NCBI GenBank assembly: GCA_024362935.1
Contig: JANCRA010000039.1
Span: forward strand, 4,465,040-4,529,039
Direction: 5' to 3'
Origin: Setophaga petechia
Taxonomy: Eukaryota > Chordata > Aves > Passeriformes > Parulidae
DNA length: 64,000 nucleotides
Below are positions 58,601-64,000 of the stretch, in pieces. The stretch's first letter is position 1. The number at the start of each line of letters is the position of its first letter. The position numbers were made by a program, and so were the translations under genes. The notes under the pieces are model-generated. The model was not told the DNA's origin. It ran no database searches and was given only the letters and a program-made list of their open reading frames with translations.

Positions 58601-61600
58601 TTCTGTCCTTATTCCATCTATCACATTCAACATGTGAGTGAACACAGAGCAAGTGTTGTTCCTTCAGCTGAAAGAGGCAAGAAGCCATGTGCCTTGAGGC
58701 TGCTGGTGTGTCTCAGCACGTTCCAGGCCTCCAGAAACACTTCTCAATTTTCCTCTGGCTATCTCTAACCATCTCCCTGCTCCCAACCCTGCCAAACCAC
58801 AGCAATCTATGAAGAAATTGGTAAGCATGGCAGGGAGACTCTTGCAGTCTCCATCCCACATGTGGTTAATACCTGGGAGAGACACTAACCTTCATGGGGA
58901 AAGGGCTATGTTCATCTGGGAGCTCTGCTATTTGAGCACACAGAAATCCCATGGACACAGATACCTCCCCATGCAATCCACACTCACCCCCTGCAACCCC
59001 TTGTGTACTTCCTTCCTTGCCAGTCTGACACTGATAGCACCAGATTTCCTCACAGCACTTGGACACAAACTTCTCTTAGCCCTGACAAGCCTCAAAAACT
59101 CTTTCACAGCAAGCCAGGTGTGAACTTCATGTGCTCCATATCAGCATCACCTTCCTACCTCTACCCTGCCCAGTTACAATAGTGACAACAGGCCTGGGCA
59201 GGTAGGAGGACACCAGACACTGCTGGATTTGAATGCTGGGGGTTCAGCCAGAGTGCACTGCTCCCCACAGCCCTGCTTTCAGCTAAAGATCAGATCTCTC
59301 TTCACCTCCTCTTTGACTCAAAGCTCTCAAAGTGGTGCCGTATGGATGTGATCACAATGTTCATTAGTCTCTGTCTGAGCCCCCTCATGCTGCAAAATCC
59401 CTGGAGGGGATGGGCTGAAGTGGGATGAGGTTTGCTGTGGCTGAGATCTGGTGGTTTTTTCCCCTGGGGTTTCAAGAAGTTTTGTTCCACCCATGAAAAG
59501 TGCCAGGCGTCAGGGGAAGATTTGTTTCTTGGCAGCTGTTCCCGTTTTGCTCCAGAAAACCGATGCTGTGCTAGGAATGCACCGTGACTAAGATGCCTCT
59601 GGGCTGCTCAGGTCAAATAGCAGCAACGGGGGAAACGGGGGACAGGAGAGCAGTTCTGCTCAGCAGAGAGCAAACAGGAGGGCTGAGCCCTTTCATTCCC
59701 CTGTCATCCTTCCCTGAGCCAAATACCTCAGGAGCTGAGTAGCTTGAGGGAGAGGAGGAAGCTGGGGTTAGCAGGCTGCTTCCTCCCACCTCTGGCAGCC
59801 CCGGAGCACAGGCATGCACACTTGGCTCTGCCTGTTGCTGCTCTGGGAAGCTTTGACACTGTCAGTCTCATTGCTTTTGAGGTGGTGTCTGATCCCTGTG
59901 GAGAACAGACCATGCTCTCTCCATTTGTTTTGCTGAGGGCTCAGGAAAGCTTTCAAGATCAGAGGTTTAAACAAGGGGTGTGACAAGCAGAGACAGTTTG
60001 GGAAAAACACAAGCAGCAAAAGGTTTTGGTACTGTCAGAGAACATGACAGGCAAGTTCACAGCCCCTGCAGGCCTTTGGCTTCCTGTTTTCTTTTGCCAA
60101 ATGGAGAAAGCAATCCTGTGTGGTGACCCTGTGGCAGGCAGGGCAGAGCTGGAGATGCTGAGAGCAAAGCAGCAAGCCTAGCCAGGGACTGGGATGGGGA
60201 GATGTTCTGCAAGGGCTAGAGAGAATGCTGTGATGCATCTGGAAACTCAGCTCCTCCAGTGTGCTCAGCTCTGTCCTCTGCATCCTGGATGCTGAAATTG
60301 CTCTCAGGGCATCTCTTCCTGCTGCTCAAAGGCTGCCAGGGTTGATGGGAACCTCTGGGGCTGGAGAGTGAGGGGTGAGAGGAGCCCAACACTTGTCTCC
60401 TTGCCCTCCAGCAGCTGAAGATGCCAGGACTGGTAATGGCAGTGTGGGGCACAGCCCTGGTGCTCCAGCCCCTCAGCGCCACTGCAAAATGGTTGTCCCA
60501 TCAAAACACATCTTGCCTTGTTCCCAGACTAAAAGAAGGGGGTTTGTGATAAAAAGCTGCAGCTGGTCTTTCTAATCTTCCACCAGCATCTGCATTAACT
60601 GTCAAGACAGTGATTTCCTTGATGCTGAGCAATTTTTTTCTGTGCACGCATCCAGCTAATCAATTAAGTTTCTCAGCAGCTTCCTCCAGCATTCAGGCTT
60701 GGAGGGTGGAAGGAATTTGTTATTCTAGGCACTGTTGGAGAGGCATGAACTGTACTAAAAGCAAATTGGTTGCGCTTTCCAAGCACTGACACTCTTCACT
60801 CACAGCTTGTCTTGCTGATCCTCCTCCCTCTGCCTCCTCCCTGCTCTCCTGAGCAGCTCTGGGTGCAGCCCTGGTCCCACCAGCTCACACGGGGCTGGCT
60901 TGAGGCATTTCTGCTCAGCACAGACTGTGCCCAGCTGTGATGGGGATGGGTTTTTAAGACATTCAGTGTCCCAGGCAGAGGCATGGGTGTCTTCCCTGGG
61001 GCAGGGTCTTCCTACAGCAGGTCAGTTTGGCTGTCCAAGGGCTGAATAGTGGTGGTTTGTCTCTCACCTGCTTTCCCAGCTGCAGCTGGTACAAGGTGGC
61101 AAGGCTGGGTACTACACCACTGTCATGGGAACATGCCAGGGTAGGTTGGTTTGTCCCTCAGCTAGAAAAATATTTTCTCTTGATGCTTTTATTCTTTTTT
61201 CCCTTCTTGTTTTCCCCTTTCTTTTGTTGCTCCTTGCCCTGCCTAGGTGTGGTCCTCAGCATATGGGATGCAGATGCCATGGGATGTATTCACATCCATC
61301 CCAGGAGCCTTGGGCTTCACCAAGCTGAGCACGGGGCTGAGAAAGGGAAGTGCAAGGATCCAGCAGAGTGGGTGGAGGCACCAGAAAATATGGGAAATTT
61401 GGGGTGACCTTGGGAAGATTTATGGATGGTTGAGAAGAATCTCCTGCCAGATCAGATACACCCTGGCTCCCTTCTAGTGGGAATGGGGATGTTTTTTATG
61501 AGTGTTTAGCAATGCAATGGCTCAAACATGGGAGTGGTAGGGTTGCTGGGGTCAGGAGGGCTGCAGAGGTTTGTTAGGAGCACAGCCAGTTGTGTAAAAC

Positions 61601-63430
61601 TCCTCACTCCCCACTCTCTGGCCTGTCAGGACATACGCACGCACCCTCCCGGGCCAAGGAAAACTTGGCCCCAGCAGAACAGAGCCTGTGGCTGGCAAGG
61701 AGGGGTGGCCACAGCCTGAGCCCAGCCTGGCCTGGACATGAGCAATTTCCCATTAAGTGCAGCCTGGCAGCCTCAGGAATGCCTGCTCAGAGGCTTCCCT
61801 GTAGATATGCTGCACAACATGTCATCCTGCTTGGAAATCTCAGCACAGAGGATAAGGAAACTGGGTGAAGAAAATGAGCCATGCCTTCAGAGGGTTATCT
61901 TTATCAGCAAGAGGATTTCAGCCACCTTCAGTCCTGCTGCAGGTAATGACATTTCTTCTGTAGGTGAAATCCCATAGATGTCGTGCTTGGGAAGTGATTT
62001 GGTGAAGAAGGAAAGAGAACCCAGGACCCCTGCTGCCAGCCTTCTTTCCAAGCAGTTACACAATACTATTCTGGGGTTAACAAACCAAAAACATCTGGGA
62101 ATAATCAAAGCTATTTAGGCTCTGAGAAAGCATGGCTGGAGAAAGTTTGAAGGAAGCAACTTGAAAGCTCAGCACAGTTAAAAACAATCTGGAAGCCCTG
62201 AAAATTAAAACTAGGGTAACATCTACAAAGAGTGAGGAAGTATCAAAAGAAGGATCTAATATTCTCTGAGGAGCAGAAAGAAGCCGGAATGAATTGTAAT
62301 GCTTGAGCTTCTAAGCTACAGGGCATTAAAAAATTCCTTCAGAACAAACAGATCTGCCTTTCCTGTGGTTTCCACTGGCATGAGAGCAGAGAGAAAGACC
62401 AGGGGTCTGGCTTAAAAGCAGCTTGGGGATTGGAAGTGTGACTTAAAGACAGATAAATGCAATCTCCAAAAGCCTGGTAATGGTGGTGCAGAGCCCACAG
62501 CAAGCAGTATCTACCAGGGCTGGGTCAGGGGTGACTCAGGGCACACAGCAGAGATTTGGGGCCCCATGGCATCCCTGGCAGGGGGGTACCAGCGAGAGTA
62601 CAGCTGGCTAAAGGAGGAATGTAATGTGCAGGCTTTGCTTTGCCAGAGGCAGGATGTGTGCTTGGCTGACTGATGGCATCACCACCACAGGTCGTGGTTC
62701 CTGGGGGACGTTCCCCATGGAGGGTGGCAGGGCTGTGTTTGCTCTCTCTCACTGCAGGGGACATGCTCAGGTCTCTTCTGGCATGGAGCTCAAACAATCC
62801 TGGTGGACAGCCCAGGGCTGGCAGCTGGCACAGTGTCCATGGAGTGTCCAGCTCTCTGTGCCTGCTGAGCTACCTGCAGCACTGACTCTGCTCCTCCTGC
62901 AGGAGCCTGGAGGCTGCTTCCCTGGAGTGGCTCAGGGAGCCAGCCCTCGTTGATGGAAATCCCCTCTTTTAGCATCACAGGAATCAGTCTGTCCCTGGGA
63001 AATCTCACTGCTGCTGATTTATAGAAGCTTTCATCTTGGAAGGCCTCTCTCAGTGCCTCCCATTCCCTCTCATCTCACTTTACATCTCCTGCTGTTCCTG
63101 CCTCTGGCTGGGTATGGGATACAAGCCCCCAATGTCTCCAAGAGATGGAAAAGTATCTTGGGTGTAGGGAGTTTGAACACACTGCAGGAAGGACAATGGC
63201 ACAGCCAGCCACCACAGGAGCTGTAGAAATTGCTAAAGATTTGGGGAATCCAGATTTACTGCATCTTCTGTGGCAATCTGGCCTCCCCAGCATCCTTGTA
63301 AATGAGAAACCACATAAGCCTCACACTCTATTATTGCTTTAGAGCATTAGAATCCCTCATTTAGGATAAACATTCTCATCTCCAGCAGAGCATGAATAAC
63401 ATTAAATGAGATAGTTAAAATGTTTCAGGC
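55690..63430. other. Non-coding DNA, no feature recognised
   Basis: Open frames are short, without shared splice signals or recognisable domains. It could be the first intron of a transcript starting at the CpG patch near 55.5 kb. Confidence 0.45.
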
Positions 63431-63439
63431 CAATTATAG

Positions 63440-63472
63440 CCCTGGTGTAACTTCGGCAGAGTTACACCAGGG
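63440..63472. repeat. Perfect 13-bp foldback hairpin
   Basis: CCCTGGTGTAACT and AGTTACACCAGGG, separated by a 7-base loop TCGGCAG. Perfect stem. The GTGTAACT/AGTTACAC palindromic theme recurs in old amniote foldback repeats, so it may be a relic of a MITE; this is inference. Confidence 0.75.
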
Positions 63473-64000
63473 ATTAATTTGATCCGGAGAGCTCTGCCTC
63501 CTGTTCCAAACTGGGATTCCAGCACGGGTAATTACATCCTGCCTCTCTGCACTTCCTCTGGAGTTTTAATTGGGTTGAATGGACTCAACTTCTGCTCTTT
63601 TCCTCAAAAAGCCATGAAATTTCTGAACTGTTCATGAACTAAGGGAGCTGTGCTGCTTCTCTGCCGTGCGAGTGCGGGCTGGGTTGTCTCTGGGTGTGGG
63701 TGCACAGCAGCCTGCACCCCGCTGTACCTTCTGCTGGTAAACCCACCACTCCAGTCTTATGTTGGGGGTCTAGCCCTCCCATCCCAGCCTGGATCCCAGA
63801 GCAGGACCCCTGTGCACTGAGACAGGCAGCTGGACTGTCTCCCCCGTCCACTTCCCAGCCCTCTTAGTAAATCAGCCTTAATGAGGGACATTTGACCCTC
63901 TCTTTCCCTGAGCAGCCTCATGAAGCATTTTTGTTCCATGAGATAGTTAAGAAACTTGAACCAATTTCCTATATTTGCTTCTACTGTCATTTTCTGGTTG

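Noticed and set aside
45000..64000. PRCD, CYGB or other expected neighbours from mammalian synteny
   Set aside because: No globin-like exons or PRCD-like N-terminus were seen on either strand; they probably lie beyond the window.
1..64000. CRISPR arrays, bacterial operons, phage or plasmid features
   Set aside because: All direct repeats here are minisatellites or LTRs in vertebrate DNA with introns; no spacer-repeat structure or prokaryotic genes are present.

Overview
This is vertebrate nuclear DNA from a bird, most likely a songbird. The coding genes are split into many short exons with GT-AG introns. The repeats are a CR1 LINE 3' end with a solitary-LTR insertion, and many short solo LTRs in the style of passerine endogenous retroviruses. 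There is no bacterial-type organisation, and most open frames longer than 60 codons are chance frames in introns or repeats.

Two genes are fully readable, both on the + strand and in tandem. ST6GALNAC1 (11495-23380, 9 coding exons, 566 aa) and ST6GALNAC2 (34587-44559, 10 coding exons, 402 aa) encode Golgi type II alpha-2,6-sialyltransferases of the GalNAc family, which cap O-glycans. Both carry sialyl motifs L, S, III and VS, and both keep reading frame across every intron I placed. Their exon phases and several exon lengths (139, 104 and 100 bases) are identical, as expected for an old tandem duplication. Mammals keep the same pair together (human 17q25).

Downstream, on the - strand, lies what looks like the SNHG16 snoRNA host gene, convergent with ST6GALNAC2 as in human. 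It has a CpG-rich promoter with three ZNF143/Staf-type motifs (49909-49995), a first exon ending in a GTGAGT donor, and two C/D-box snoRNAs (49295-49373 and 47757-47827). Both snoRNAs have a guide matching the 28S rRNA stretch ACAGGGAUAAC, so they are SNORD1 (snR38) type.

Other regions. 1-11 kb: mostly non-coding, with a 34-bp minisatellite, a long CTCCT array, and a possible last exon of an unidentified membrane protein (10277-10460). 11.6-23.2 kb: ST6GALNAC1 introns with four LTR-type insertions and a minisatellite. 24.5-31.3 kb: intergenic repeats, with four solo LTRs (three with clear target-site duplications of one family) and a CR1. 34.0-35.6 kb: CpG island at the start of ST6GALNAC2. 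41.5-43.1 kb: two antisense LTRs in ST6GALNAC2 introns. 50-64 kb: no gene recognised, except a CpG-rich promoter-like patch near 55.5 kb and a foldback hairpin at 63440.
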